DNA of 64,000 bases from Sphaeramia orbicularis (GCF_902148855.1 NC_043963.1:35033327-35097326); one strand, 5' to 3'. Numbered from the stretch's first letter, positions 24,932-38,514 are shown. A program made the numbers and translations. The notes: generated by a model from the letters alone, not told the origin.

Positions 24932-26921
24932 GACCGCGCACTGGAGTTGCAAAGTAATCCACTGGCAACTTGGGGCGCCGGAGAAGCTTCTGCGATATTT
25001 CTTCAGACAACATTTCAATGAGCAGCCAGCGTTTCCTTACCTAGGGAAAGAAAAATCATAACGGAATATGAACAGGCGCCAACTACTGTCTTATCACTGG
25101 GCTGTTTGTGAGAGTGAGAGAAACAGGGAGATTTGTTTATACGAGGAGAGAGAAAAATGGCAGAGGGGGGAGACAGACAGACAGAGATTATACATGTGCA
25201 GCCGAACGTCTCATCCCAGCCTGAGTGTGGTTTTCTTAGAATGTTCTAAAGCTTTTGACAGGTTGCTTTTATTAGAGGGAGCCACTGCTTGCAGATGCAC
25301 ATCCTGAACTTTTTTCCTGGTAGGTTTTATGAAATGCAACGAGAAGAGTTTGTCCTGCTGCTGATATGACATGGAAAAACTGACTGATATTGGATAATAA
25401 TGGGAAATCGTCCATAATTCGTTATTTTTGCTGGGGCTATTCCAGATGTAAAATGTCAAATTTAATTATGTTCTGTCATTTTTAGCAGTTCAATATATAT
25501 AATAAATAATACTTTTGATTCCCGTATTTCCATGTTATTAGCTGATCTATGTATTGACAGTCTGCTGCAAAGCTGCCTCTCAGTTTCAAAGAAATCAATC
25601 CGATTATTTTTTTTGGATAATTTATTTTGCAACCAATTTAACTGTCTATTTTAAATCGGCGGGCTTTTCTTGAAATAACAGCATATGCTTGTAACTGTCG
25701 GAGTGGAAGTGCAGCTTTAATGGGATGCACTGGGAGTGGTCAAACAAAGGCATGACAGTCATTGCCACACAAAGACAAAGGAAGCAATCATTGGAGATTT
25801 TTTTTTTTCATACAATGATTCATGCATTTGCATTAATCAGGCATCACTGTACAGTATCAAGTGTCCCTTTCTGCAGCTCTGTGAGGCAACAGTCAATCTG
25901 CATGGACATTTTTGATGGTAAACACCCCGTTTGCTGCACTGCACGGCTCAATGGACAAAGAGGAGGTGGAGGTGTTCAGCTGTGTGTGCTTCTGTGCAGC
26001 TACAATGTACAACATGTAAAAACAGCAACTCTGAAATATAGCTATGAAGGTGAAATGCATTTAAATAAAATATAAATTCTGCAACTTCATTATGAAAGCC
26101 CCCCCATTATATATAATTTCTGGGAAATTATTTGGGGTAAAAGCTACATCAAGTGTGGCCTAACTGAGTTACACTTGAAAAAGCACCTCATAAAAAGTGG
26201 CTGCTTAATTTCAACAATGCCCAAATGTATGCAAAGTGGATTAATAAGTAGAATAATGAAGCTATCAGGAAATTTTAAATAGTGCACCCTCTAAAACGAG
26301 AGGCTTCCGCAGGCAAATGTTAGCATATTCTGTGCCATTATCAATCTTAGTTCTTTAGATATAAGTTCCTTCTGGTGTTTCACTACAACAAAGCTGTCGA
26401 GAAAACCCTCTTTAGATGTCTCTCAGCGGTGATGGATTATGCACTCAGGGTTGCATAGCTTGGAAACAGAGGAGCCTTCCCCCTTTTCCGTTTCACCCCT
26501 GCTACCACCATCACTGAGGTTTTTACCTGCACCTCCAGGGTTGACTCACGTCCTTGAATTCCCCCCCCCCCCCAACATAAAATATATTTGTTTTGAAAAG
26601 ATGCATTGAAAGAAACTAAGTTAGGCCACTAACTGTGTCTGCTGTGGCCATAAACATGATCAACAATTACATTATTTAATTCTGTTGTTATTTAGGGGGT
26701 GATTTATACAGAGTTTTAACTTCAGCTATCAAATATAGGATAAAAATAATAAGAAGATTTATTATTGGGAGGCTATTGATTCAGTTCATGTGGCGTATCC
26801 ATTAAAATGACTAATTATTAGCACCTCCTTAGAAATGTCAATATAAGTGAATAGGCAACGGAGTAACTGATAAACACCAATATGTTGACATCAGCTGGTG
26901 TCTTTAGATGCAAAACCACAC

Positions 26922-26966
<45 letters not shown>

Positions 26967-26969
26967 TAC

Positions 26970-27033
<64 letters not shown>

Positions 27034-27038
27034 ATTAT
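26922..27038. repeat. (TTA)n microsatellite, long, interrupted once
   Basis: About 39 trinucleotide units with a short CTATTACTG-type interruption near 26960-26972. An open frame through it encodes only polyleucine and is not a gene. Confidence 0.97.
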
Positions 27039-29883
27039 GGCTGTTGTTGGTGGTGTTATTGACTGAAATGGGGGAAAGTAATTAAATTCGTCTTGTTTTC
27101 CTTAGCTCACACCCTTGAACACACTCTCTGAATTGGAGATAGAATCTATGATATACTAGCTCAGCAAGACCATAATTTAGCTCCTCCGCGCCTCCACCAC
27201 AATTCTCCGTGAACTCTGTTTGAACCGCCTCAGTGGCAATAAATCATTTTTCTCTCTCACACAAAAGCGCGCCGGTCGCTCTGGGTGTCAACCCTTTTAC
27301 AATTCCTCCTTACCTTCTGCGCTCTCTCGGCTGCTGACACAAACAACCAAAGAAATCGTCGATAAACTTTTATTTTTCATACCAATAACTTACAGGGAAA
27401 TAGCATTGGGAGAGAGGAGGAATATCTGCAGCTGCGCACAAGAGGGGGATATAAGAACGGCAACACAGTCCGTGCGTAAATACGCCTGTTTCCAATAGGT
27501 TTTATTTATATATTTATATATTCTTTACCTTTAAACCCGTATTGGTTTTCTGAGCTCAATGAATGCATGGATCAGTTAATGTATTTCCAGGGGACAGAGC
27601 TGGGCAGATAAGAGGAGACTGAGAGAGAGCTGGGGAGAAGACGTTAATGGGCAGAGGATGCTGTCGGTTAAAACGGTGCATACAAATGGCGCTGTCTTGG
27701 CAGAGCAAGGAGAAGATTTATGGGCCCGGTGCCCTATATTGCTGTAAACAATGCAGAGTGAAATGAAAGGACTAGAGTTTGCAGACTGCACTTCATAAGT
27801 GAGGAAAAGACACACATTGTCAGTTTCCCAAACAAGTCTTGACTTTTGCATAAGCACGTGTATTAACATAGAGGATTAATTTAGGCCTGTGGGTACGCCG
27901 CAACCCACTGTAAATCCTAGCGTGTCTGTGGAAAATAAATCCAGCAGATCTGAGCCAAAAAAGAGCATACAGAAGTGTCACAAATGAGACTACTTTATAA
28001 ACTTCAAAAAAAAAAAAAAAAGTTTTCAGCATATGTGCACACACCTGTATAACTAATGACAAAAATAAAATAAAATATACAAAATTAAATATGCTGCACC
28101 ATGTTATAGTTTTATTAAAAATATGCACATTATGTTGGAGTTTAATCATTTTGTACTGCGAAATATGGCGCACTGCTTTTACATACAATGATAAATGTTT
28201 GTATATTTTGATATAAAAAATATTTTCCTTTAATTTCATGTGCTCATCATTGGTAATTAATTGCAGTTTTTCAGAACGTTTAATATATGTTAAAATATTG
28301 GTTATTAGAATCATTGCAAAATTGTCTTTGGTTGCATGTGACTTAATGTGCGTGTTTAATTTCCATGTTGTGATTTTTTTTTTCTTAAGTGGATCATTGT
28401 TTTATTTGTGCATTTGTTTATAAATTGTGCCTTTATCACTGAAACGTCCCGTTTTTATCTCTACAGCATGCACATATTTATATATACACATAAGCATGTT
28501 TCAGGTGTGCATATATGGACATGTGCATGTTTGTGTGGAGTTTGTGTATTTTATAGGAGACTATTTAATCACTGGCAAGGCTGAACTGATCTCAGTCATC
28601 TGTCATTTCTTATGTAGCTGCCTTGTAACTCCAAATTCTGCAGAGATGCGTTCAGTGTTCACAGACACTACAGGATAATTCAATAGAAAAGCAACTGGTG
28701 GCCAGACAAATACACTAGAGGAGCATTTCTGGATTACAAATCAAATGAAAAGCGCATTTTCACTTAACCTATACATAATTGTGAATCTATAGTCTCCAGA
28801 TCCCATATTCAGATCATTTTTGCTAATGAAAAGTGAATAACATAATCATAATTCAATCTAGTGACTGTCTGGGCCCCTGATGACACCTTGAACGAAGGAA
28901 AATGACTGTAATTTCTAAGGTCCTCAACGATGCAGCAAATAGGCTAATGAAATATTTCTCAGAGAGGCGTTATGATGATATAAAGTATTAGGGGTAAGTT
29001 TATCCAGGCCATCATTTCCTCTCTGATGTGATGTTGAAGTCTACAGTGGGATATCACAGCGTTGATCCAGGCTGCCTTGTCGTCCCCTGGTTGAAATGAA
29101 ATGTTGGTCTGCATTGACAGTAAATCATTTCTAACATGTCTGATGGAGTTTTAAAATCTAATTGTATGTAAATTCATTTAAGTCTCCTTCTTATGCGCAC
29201 ACACACAAAAAAAGAAAAGACACGGTGCATCTGCTCCCTTGAGTTGAACGGATGGGAGAGAGATTTACGGATTTATGACACACCCACTGCTGGTCAATGT
29301 GCGAGAGCCTCTGTGTCCCTGGAAAATAGCAGCATGACCCCTGTTTCAACTCTCAGCCTTTATGCAGCTGCCATGGCTGCCGCTTAAACACACTACACCA
29401 TAACAATACTGTGGCCCCGGACCTTTCATCACAAACCAAAGTGGTTGAAGAAGACACTCACCTGAGACGAGTGTGGAAATGTTTGCACTTAACCCAGCAT
29501 TTGCAGCTGATAATAAACTACCAGCTGATCGTCCTCTGTTTCCTTTTTTTTACGCTTTGCTCAAACACTCCCCATGCCTGTTTGTGTAAAGTTTTTATAT
29601 CATCCAAGAGAGTCCTCGCCTGAGGTGCTCATAAATCACCGACAGCCTGCAGCGGTGCAATGTGAGCTGAAAATCATGTGTGATTCAACAGTCTCAAGTC
29701 AGAAAAGAAACCAGTTAGGCTGAGTAAGTGCACAGGAATTTAAACAGTGAACTTCAGACGCATAAAATAGACCATATTCCTGCAAGGTAGTGATAAATAC
29801 CTACCGCTTCCTAAAGTTATTGTAAAGGTCCGTCTATAGCTGAGAGTAAAGAGCTGCTTAAAACTAATTAGACAAGTGGAGAG

Positions 29884-29915
<32 letters not shown>
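29884..29915. repeat. Poly(A) run, 32 bp
   Basis: Uninterrupted A homopolymer. It could be a mononucleotide repeat or an old retroposon tail; no SINE body is recognised beside it. Confidence 0.9.
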
Positions 29916-29919
<4 letters not shown>

Positions 29920-32900
29920 AAGAGAGACAGCTTTAAAACATTAAGTCAAGAGGAGGAAAGTCTAAAGATTAAGTTGTAAGCTGCGGAAATTATGCTGACC
30001 TCCTGACAGGTAAGGCTCATAAACTTTATTTACTTTGAGCAAGAGAAAGGTAAACGTGTAAAATGATATGCACTTTAAAGATAAAAGTAAATACTGAGTG
30101 CAGAACAAATCTGTGCGCATTAGCCTAAAGTTTAATAATAAAACAGGGAGACGTGTATGATTTATGACTGACAGCACTGACATAGGCCTTGTTTAACCAA
30201 CTCTAAATCACATCTTGTTTATTCCCGTAATAAATCTAGAAAATCCCGCTTTAAAAAAGTGCGAGATCAAAAAAAAAAAAAAAGTCTCCGCAAATGATTC
30301 CTCCTGTCGTCTGCGCAATTATTCAGTTGGAGGAGCTCCAAGTGCAGGGACGGGCCGTCATTGTGCGGCTGTAATGTGAGATGCACCTGTACACCACCAC
30401 ACACGGGGAGAGGCTGACTTATCACACACGGATGACAGACACTCACATTAGTTGTTTGGCTTTCAGCGTCAACTGTTTATCTAAGAGGGCATGCTGCCGA
30501 ATGTCAACGCTGAATATTTTGGTCCTGCACACACAAGTCTGATCAGACTCCCTGGCATGGAGCTGCAAAATGACAAATTAGACTAAAATATAAGAGGGTG
30601 GGACTGCAGGAGCACTGAGGAAAATTACAAGAAAATGAGGAATTAAATGAGAAAACATAATATAACCAAAACAGGAGTTATTTTGTATTTAAGTATTTTA
30701 TTTTTCTTTTAATATAATTCTACAAAAAGACTGAGTACGTTTGTGTAAACTTTGAAATGCATGTCTCAGGAGGAAGTTGTAAGTCTATAAAGCAGTGACT
30801 TAAGGCAATTTATTGACAGCAACTTGTAAGTGCTGACCTGAGGCCAGTAGTTCAGTGTCAGTACAAGTATTTTACTTACTTTACTTCTACTTGATTTGTT
30901 TTTGGAGACTTTAGAGAATTTTGTAGAGCCTTGAAAACGTTGACGTTTTAGATCTTATAGGCTATCTTGTATTTTTTTATGCAACTTTAAATTATGACGA
31001 GCAAGCATTTAGTAATAGTAGCAAATTTCTATTAAAATGTAGAGTTAAAGGGAAAAAAAATTCCAGGAATATTCTGCAAGATTTATAACACAGAAGATTA
31101 GAACCATGCTTTTTTTTTTTTTTTTTTTGCTTGAGGAAAAAAAACAAAAACATAATATTGCAACCATATGCACTTGTGTTGTCACTGCAGTGACCCCTTG
31201 TAAAACAGCCACTAAACTCTCCCCTCACTTCACATCAAATGGTAAAATGCTCCAGAAGGCGCCCGTTTGGAAGTCCTGCAGATCTGCTGGAACTGTCCGT
31301 GAGTTCAGCTCCGTCCTGGGTCACCCGGACTAACAAAAGGACCAACACATTCAGTAGTGATGCCCCGCCGCAGGGTTCCCTATAGGCACAACGCAGGAAA
31401 ATCCACAAAGAAAGCGTCGGCCAAGGGGGGACCAGTGTGGGCACGCACAGAAGGTACACGTATAGAGAGGCAGTCAGGTCACAGGGTGGGAGAGGTCGGC
31501 CATCCAGACTGAAATGAGCCTAATGGGACAGAAAATGTGTCCTCGAGGTGAACTCGGCCTTCTCCCACTTCGCCCCCAAACTTCAATAAAGTACCTTTTC
31601 AGCCTCGCGACATGGAGGCGACAGGCCCTCGAATGGGATTGGAGGGATGCTGCGACTGTGGCGAGAACATTAATTTCTCTAATCTGTCCAGCAACATAAA
31701 GGCTCCTGGATTCATTTTTCAGCGCTGCCTCAACACTATTCTAGCGCCTTTCCAAAGCCAAAACGCAAATGTTGGTCAAATTAAAACAGTCCGCTTCAAA
31801 AGTCCCACATTTGGACACACTGGCAGAGGAGACGGTGTGGGACAAAATATTTGGTTCGACCAAAACTGGCTCATGTCAGAGTTGTTTTGCAGAACATAAC
31901 ACAATGCTCTGTAGTGAAAGATTAATGATGGAGAATACCTCTTCCTTTTGTGCTCCTCTGCCCCCCACTACGCCAGGCATTTTATAAGGCCTATTCATGT
32001 CACAATTTCAATAATCTATCAAATTCTTGCGCGTCTTTGGGTTTAAGTCATGTTTAAATCTGGAATCACTCTGCAAAGATCTGTCCAAAACCTGAAAAAA
32101 ATGGACGCGCTTGTGGCAAAAAGAAACCTCCTCAAAAAGAACTAAGAGGAGCCGTGCAGTTTGAGTAATGTTTGGTCTAAATGCTGGGCTCGTCCTGCAG
32201 GGCTCCAGTCCTACTACTGCTGCTCAGGATCCTCACTGCCAGATGAAAAGCGGACGATGACGTTGCAGCGAGAGACGCTTAGCGCCGTTTTTTGAAATTG
32301 TAGTTTTTTTGTGTGTTCTCGCGAGCCGCTGCTGAACACTGGAGGCAAACTGCCCACGAGGGAGACAGCAGGTGAACGTGACAAAGTGTTTACACAAGCA
32401 CAAGTCAAATAGTGAACATACAAGACAACATCAGCATGCAGCACTGCACCTTCAGGCCAGGGCACTGACAACAAAGGCCAGTCCACTGCACCCTCACCGA
32501 CATGTGGAACGAAAATGACGCACCAGCTCCAATCTATCTGCAATTCACGACTTTATTTGATTTGTAATTTTTATTGTATATTTTTTTTTATTTCTTTACA
32601 TTTGAAAATTCAGTCGCGGCGCAGTTGTTTACTATAGAAAAAGCAGCAACTACTTAGGTTACAAAATCAATAAGAATGTTTTCACAACAATGTAGAATCT
32701 CTAACACATTGCAAATATCCTCTAAATTAATCGCATGCAGCTTCGTGTTCAAGTCAGACTGAAGGCAGCAGTGAGCTTCCTTCGTGGCACTGGCTCAGGC
32801 AGTGCAGTGTGGAGTGGACTGGAGTGGAGTGGAGGGCCTCAGTGGCTTGTCTCTATCGGTAATTGAATGCCCTTCAGACTGATGAGGTTGCACATAATGC

Positions 32901-32988
32901 ACAGCGCAAACTATTTCATTTTCAGATTTTAGAAATAACTTCAGTCCATTAGTAGCTAACGCACACGCTCTCATTCACGCATATACAT

Positions 32989-32989
<1 letters not shown>

Positions 32990-33055
<66 letters not shown>
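32990..33055. repeat. (CA)n microsatellite
   Basis: About 33 uninterrupted CA units, roughly 0.85 kb past the hoxc4a stop. Confidence 0.97.
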
Positions 33056-33058
<3 letters not shown>

Positions 33059-33726
33059 GACTACCTGCTTTATCTGGGCAGATTTCTGTACACATTGCTA
33101 ATTTAACGCAGGAGTAAAAGCTGCAGGGTTGATAAACACAGTTTGAAGACACAGTGATTCTTGTTTCCTCCATGAAATGTTCAAATATTCACAAATCTGT
33201 ACAGTGTTCAGGTAAATCCATCCAGAAAAAAAAAGCCCAAACAATAGCAGACCTCATCTTGCCTAGAATAAAGTTCGACCAAACGTATTTAAAACTAGTA
33301 GACACTCACTGTTTTATTGACCAATATGATTAGCACAAGTACACTAAACTCCGTTTATTGCATTTCACAATAATCTGCTTTTTAACGGTCTAAACACAAC
33401 ATCAACACCACAAAACTAAATAGAAATCAAAAGCCTGTTTCTGAAATACACGAGGTAATTCACACATTGTTATTATCCTAAACATACAAGTTCAAGATCA
33501 ATGGTGTGTTCCAGCTTTTTTATACCAAAAATAACTATTATTATATTGATTTCCTTCCAGTGTTGTTTGAAATAAATAGATTGTGCATTTCACCTTGGGC
33601 AGCAGGGCAAAAGAATGGCCCACAATAACATTTTGATAAAATGTATATTTTTTCTACTTTTTTTTTCCTTCATTCAAAACATTTTTAATAAAAAACATCA
33701 TTTTAATTGAGCTTCAAATAAATTAA

Positions 33727-33733
33727 ACCCTGT
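33727..33733 (-). promoter_or_regulatory. miR-10 seed match in hoxc4a 3' UTR
   Basis: The minus strand reads ACAGGGT, complementary to miR-10 positions 2-8 (a 7mer-m8 site), about 170 nt after the hoxc4a stop. A candidate poly(A) signal (AATAAA on the minus strand) at 33313-33318 would place the site inside the 3' UTR. mir-10b lies 3.4 kb upstream of hoxc4a in this window. Confidence 0.5.
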
Positions 33734-33901
33734 GTCACGTAAAAATAATTCATCGGTATTCGCAGTAATCCATGCTATATAACATGCATTTTATATAACT
33801 TTGGACTTAAAGGAAACCGCACAAGATAGCTACGAAAACAAAATATATAATTGTTCTATAAATAACCAGTTCTTTTTCTACCCCCAATCTCGGTTCGTGG
33901 T

Positions 33902-35207
33902 TTATAACCTGGTAATATCCTCGCCATGCTGTGCTCCGGTGAGTTCATCGGGGGCCCCAGTGTTAGTGGCCGAGGCAGCGGCTACAGCGCCGGCTGCAGA
34001 GCCTGTGTTGGACCCGGACGAGGAGGACGAAGATCTCACTTTGGTGTTCGGGAGCCTGTGATCCTTTTTCCATTTCATTCTGCGGTTTTGAAACCAGATT
34101 TTAATCTGTCGCTCGGAGAGAACCAGGGTGTGGGCGATCTCGATGCGCCTCCGCCGAGTTAAATATCGGTTATAGTGGAATTCCTTCTCCAATTCTAAGA
34201 CTTGCTGGCGGGTGTATGCTGTCCTAGACCGCTTGGGCTCCGTCCCATTGTAACCCGAGTTCACTGGAAAAAGGAGAAGTGGGAGAGAAAGGGAGACAGA
34301 GAAGGGAGGAAAGGAGGGGTAAACAAGAATGGCCTCAACTGAGATATGTGCAGAAAGATTTATTGGATATGAATGTTTAGCTGTTTGAGAAATTTAAATG
34401 GGAAGTTAAGAAGTTCTCATCGTAATGAGAGGACACTCACATCCAACTATCAGCTAAATTATTAATGCAAGATTACAAAGCTCTATTTTTTTTCTTATTC
34501 ATTTCTCCCCCTCTCTCTATCGCGCAATACATAACAGCAGAAGCCACATGGTGATACGGCTGCCCTGAGTATACCTCGGCTATAAAATTTATGGTGGGTG
34601 TAATTACCAATGCCGAGTCGTAAATCCGCCTCAATTGTGCCATTTCAAAGGCTTCCCTGCTATCGGAGCAGGGGCTGGCAACGAGATGGGAGTCAGAGGC
34701 ACAGATAAAGGGAGGGAAAGGGAGAGAGGAGCATGAGGAGTGCAGGGAACATGAACACACAAGTTGCCTACCAGTGCTGACGTGAATTTTCTTCATCCAT
34801 GGGTACACCACGGGCTGCTTGGAGGAGGCTGTGCTGTTTGGATGCTCCGGGGTAGCTTGGTTGCAGGCGGACGTTGCGGCCGGTGGGGTGGCAGGGGACA
34901 TGGACAACTGTGGGGTTTCACATGAAGCAGGTTGCCCTTTTCCTGTCAGCAGGTGCGCAGAATGGGGTATTCCATGTCCCCTTGGCGTGTCAGGTTCAGG
35001 GATGCTTGCACAGTTATACTGGCGCTCTTGGTAGCTCGCCCGCGGAGGATATAACTCCTGATGGTGATGCTGGTAGCCAGAGTCCCTTGCGCGGCTGTAA
35101 TATTCTGGACTATGCTCAGGGATGTAGTTATTTTGCGAATATTCCTCGCATGGAGGAAATTTCGGATCAATGTAGTTAGACTCCATCAAATACGAGCTCA
35201 TGATCAT
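33902..35207 (-). CDS. hoxc4a: hoxc4a, Hox paralogue group 4 homeodomain protein; exons 35207-34772 and 34263-33902
   Basis: Nuclear transcription factor of paralogue group 4, predicted 265 aa, against 264 aa for human HOXC4 as I recall it. The N-terminus [20 protein letters not shown] and the segment [16 protein letters not shown] are hallmark PG4 sequence, with close agreement to Hoxc4. YPWM lies at about 135-138 in [15 protein letters not shown]. The donor ACTG|GTAGGC at 34772 and acceptor TTCCAG at 34264 are phase 1 and rejoin as valine (STVNSGYNG). The homeodomain (about 155-214) contains [17 protein letters not shown] and ends [16 protein letters not shown] serine-rich stretch and the Hoxc4-type C-terminus EDITRL follow. 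This gene fixes the cluster as HoxC. Start is the first ATG of the conserved MIMSSYL. Confidence 0.98.
34264..34771 (-). other. hoxc4a intron (508 bp)
   Basis: GT donor and TTTTTCCAG acceptor preceded by a pyrimidine tract on the transcript strand. No other feature is recognised. Confidence 0.85.
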
Positions 35208-35303
35208 TAATTTCTGGAGTGGAAAATAATTTTTCTAGCTTTGTCGTTTTTCTGCTCCATAAAGCCCTCCTACTTGCGAGCAGCCCTGTAAAGTTACTTT
35301 TAC

Positions 35304-35324
35304 CACGTGACCCAGTGGCCCAAT
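35304..35324 (-). promoter_or_regulatory. E-box/CCAAT pair upstream of hoxc4a
   Basis: CACGTG (35304-35309), 10 bp, CCAAT (35320-35324), about 100 bp upstream of the hoxc4a ATG. A YY1-like GCCATTGTG lies at 35394-35402. The E-box is perfectly palindromic; spacing matches the hoxc3a copy. Confidence 0.55.
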
Positions 35325-35401
35325 AGCAGAGTAAGAGGTAGTTCCCGGATAAGGAACCAGAGGTATTTAGCATACCTACAGTCGCCATTGTGGGCACAAA
35401 T

Positions 35402-35472
35402 CTCCCTCTCTCTCTCTTTCTCTCTCTCCTTTCTCTCTCCTTTCTCTCCCTCCTTTCTCTCTCTCTCTCTGG
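35402..35472. repeat. Pyrimidine-rich (CT/TTTC) tract upstream of hoxc4a
   Basis: Low-complexity CTCTCTTTCTC-type sequence, purine-rich on the hoxc4a strand, 200-265 bp upstream of the ATG. Confidence 0.85.
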
Positions 35473-36698
35473 TTGTGTTACCAAAGCAATTGATCTTGGG
35501 GACAAAACTAGTAGCTAGTTGCTGACCAAGGAAAAAACAAAACAGGCAAAATCCTATGGACTCAATTATTCAAAGGGACAATAGGTGATTCGCCAAGGAT
35601 AAGATGCAACAATAGCAAACCAATCATTTTGTAAGCGTGCACGCCTTATAGAAAGGTTATCTACTAATTAATGAATGCACAGTCTTTACCAACAGTATTT
35701 CAAGTGTGAAACAGATTGTGCTCCATTAACACAATATAGGATCAGAGCTGCATCAGTTGTGTGATGTGATATTATTAAAATCATCACAGTGGGTTTATTT
35801 TGAGGCTTCATGTCAGAGCAGACTGGATTGCTAAGGTGTTCTGCACAAACTTGTAACTGTGGTTGTAAATCAGCTTTATAGTTGAAGTGATGGTGTGGAG
35901 CAGACAGGCAGAGTTGAGCTCTAATAACAGCTCTATTAAAATAACACAGTGTTTGTTTATTTTAAGTTGGGGCTTTTTTTTATGGCCTTTACCTTTTATT
36001 GACAGTTGGTAAAGAAAACCAAATGCGTGGGACTGATTCAAATGAGGATTCAGGAATAAAGCTCAGAGGTTAATACCTTTAGAAGCTGCTTTGCATGTAA
36101 AGCAAAGCGGCTTATACAAAAACAAACTTGCTGGAGGACAACTTGTCTAAATTTGGTTTTATTGCTATTGTTTTTTGGTTGTTATTTTGGGTTTTATTGC
36201 CATGTTAATCTGGCCTGGCTTTGATTTCATTGCTGTTTTATTACTCTTATTTATGTATTTTCCTCTCTTTCTATCATAATTCTTATGATGCACATGTTTT
36301 TCTTCCTCTGCATTCCTTCCCATGTAAAGCACTTTGTAGTCATGCTTTGGAGGAGTGTTACATAAATAATGTGTTATAATATCTGATAACAACAGTGACT
36401 TGTGCTGTTTAATATAGAACATGAGGTAAGAAGAGATATTTAGTGCAAAAACAGTGAAAAGGCCAGGATGTAACACATGCCTGCACATGAGCTGCTGATA
36501 TAGACAAACATGACAACTGTGTAGAGTAATGCATTATATCAAAGACCAGTCTGCAGAGGATCTGCACCATTATGAGGCCAGGGAGCAAGAGATCAGTGGA
36601 AAAGCAGCAGCAGAGTGTGATAAGACAGTGGACAGGACTTGTGTCAGCGGGGATTTATGGTAAATTTAGTTGTCCTGGTCAAGCATATTGACTTTAGA

Positions 36699-37200
36699 CA
36701 ATAATAAACTTTAATAGACTGTCTATGCTGCTATATTACAGAAGAAACATCCAAAATAATAAACTTTAATAGACTGTCTATGCTGCTATGTTATAGAAGA
36801 AACATCCAAAATAATAAGCTTTAATACTGTTTATGTTGCTATGTTACAGAAGAAACATCCCAAATAATAAACTTAAACAGACTGTCTATGCTGCTATATT
36901 ACAGAAGAAGCATCCCAAATAATAAGCTTTAACAGACTGTCTATGCTGCTATATAACAGAAGAAACCTCCAAAATAATAAGCTTTAATAGACTGTCTATG
37001 CTGCTATATTACAGAAGAAACCTCCAAAATAATAAGCTTTAATAGACTGTCTATGCTGCTATATTACAGAAGAAGCATCCCAAATAATAAGCTTTAACAG
37101 ACTGTCTATGCTGCTATATTACAGAAGAAACCTCTAAAATAATAAGCTTTAATAGACTGTCTATGCTGCTAAATTACAGATGAAACATCCAAAACAATAA
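36699..37200. repeat. 55-bp minisatellite, about nine copies
   Basis: Direct tandem repeats of 55 bp; each copy contains GACTGTCTATGCTGCTATAT and TTACAGAAGAAAC, and most have an AAGCTT site. Copies differ by a few substitutions, and the third (near 36.83 kb) has a small deletion. There is no spacer/repeat alternation, so it is not CRISPR-like. Confidence 0.97.
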
Positions 37201-37906
37201 ATACCAAATATGTTAAAGTCCAGAGTCGCCTATTCTTCTATTTATCTGTCTTCTACTCTTCTTCCTTGGTATCTATTATCCTTAAAAAAAAAAAGAAAAA
37301 AAAGAAAAAGAAAAACCCTTGCCTTGTACTTTTAAAGGTTAGTGCATGTTGTGGCCTTTATTATGGCTTCAACATAAATCTGTTTGTGTACACTTTCTTT
37401 CTGTGAACACCAGAGGAGGAAGCATCATCACAATGCACTTCCAATCATTTTATTTAGAAAAGAAAATGCAGAAAGGAAGTCTTCACCCTGACTTCCAAAA
37501 GGACAAATGTTACTGAATATACAGAAGAAAAGCAAATCATGTCCAAACTAAAGCTGTATTCTGCATACCTGGGCTGCACTTTGCATTCTATATTCTATAT
37601 GTATCACCAAGAAGTAGAATGAAATGATAAGAATACCATAAAAGGGTGACAGTGGAGCTGCCATGTGGAATGTCACATGCTAATCATGGCTGAGGCACTG
37701 ACCATCAGCCACGTTCCTGGAAGTCTGCTTTTGTATGGTAAAGTGATACTGCCAGGCTGCTTAAGTTGTCATGAGTTGTAAGCTGTCCAGCCTTATCTGC
37801 ATTCAGAGGTTAACTCCTTTTTTTTTCTCTGACTGGTTCCAGCAGAGGTTCTTCTTTACTGCTATGCATCCAGATGTGTAGCAACAACAGCCAAAACTCC
37901 AGGTAG

Positions 37907-37917
37907 AAAATAATAAC

Positions 37918-37985
<68 letters not shown>
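37907..37985. repeat. (AAT)n microsatellite
   Basis: About 26 trinucleotide units, 0.5 kb beyond mir-10b. Confidence 0.97.
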
Positions 37986-37988
<3 letters not shown>

Positions 37989-38514
37989 AAGTAATATCTG
38001 CCTTTTGCACATTCTCACATTCATCTTAGAGAAATCTGGTGCTAAATTACAAAGTAAAACAGGGATCAGTTTCCAAAGCAATCATTTCATAAAATGGTTA
38101 AAAATCGACTTGAAACGGCATATTTCCGCCTGTCCTGTTTGTACAGAATGCGCACGACATTTCTATTACCCTTAGCGAGGATGTTAGAGGCGTTTTATAG
38201 AGCAATAAAAGCCGTAAATCAGTCACTTTAAAACGACCCCTTGTTCCTAACGTGTTTTACAGGGTCTGACACAGGAGTAGCCGCACACTGCACACATGGC
38301 TTTGCTCTCTGTGGCCTGGACCTACCCAGTCTATGGCTGTCTGGACTATGAATACACTTTGTGACAATGTTATTGCATTGCTAGTGGCTGCGTGAGAGCT
38401 ATATGTGTATATCACTGATGGACGGGTGTGAAATAGCAGGAAAACGTTGGAGCCAAAAGGGAGGTGAAGAACAGCAGAAGAAGCAGGAGAGTCCATTGGC
38501 TGGCGTGGTATTTC

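Larger units (their letters stand above)
24733..33901. other. hoxc4a-hoxc3a intergenic region (9.2 kb)
   Basis: No coding exon is supported. It holds the hoxc3a promoter with an E-box/CCAAT pair (24911-24931), a splice-donor-like CTAG|GTAAGG near 25041 on the minus strand that could end a hoxc3a leader exon, a long (TTA)n tract, a poly(A) run, a (CA)n tract and the hoxc4a 3' UTR. Blocks at about 28.86-29.10, 30.30-30.56 and 31.25-31.75 kb are GC-richer than their surroundings and could be conserved elements, but no specific function is visible. Confidence 0.6.

Noticed and set aside
26882-27085. Open frame encoding a long polyleucine run
   Set aside because: It is the (TTA)n microsatellite read in one frame; no start context or family support.
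29783-29791. miR-196 seed match in the hoxc4a-hoxc3a interval
   Set aside because: It lies far from any likely 3' UTR; chance match.
31477-31490. AGGTCA-CA-GGGTGG as a DR2 element
   Set aside because: The second half departs too far from the consensus.
35176-35505. Minus-strand frame with an Arg/Glu repeat
   Set aside because: It reads the GA-rich promoter tract of hoxc4a; not a protein gene.
36699-37200. CRISPR-like regular repeat
   Set aside because: Repeats are directly tandem with no spacers, in a vertebrate locus; it is a minisatellite.
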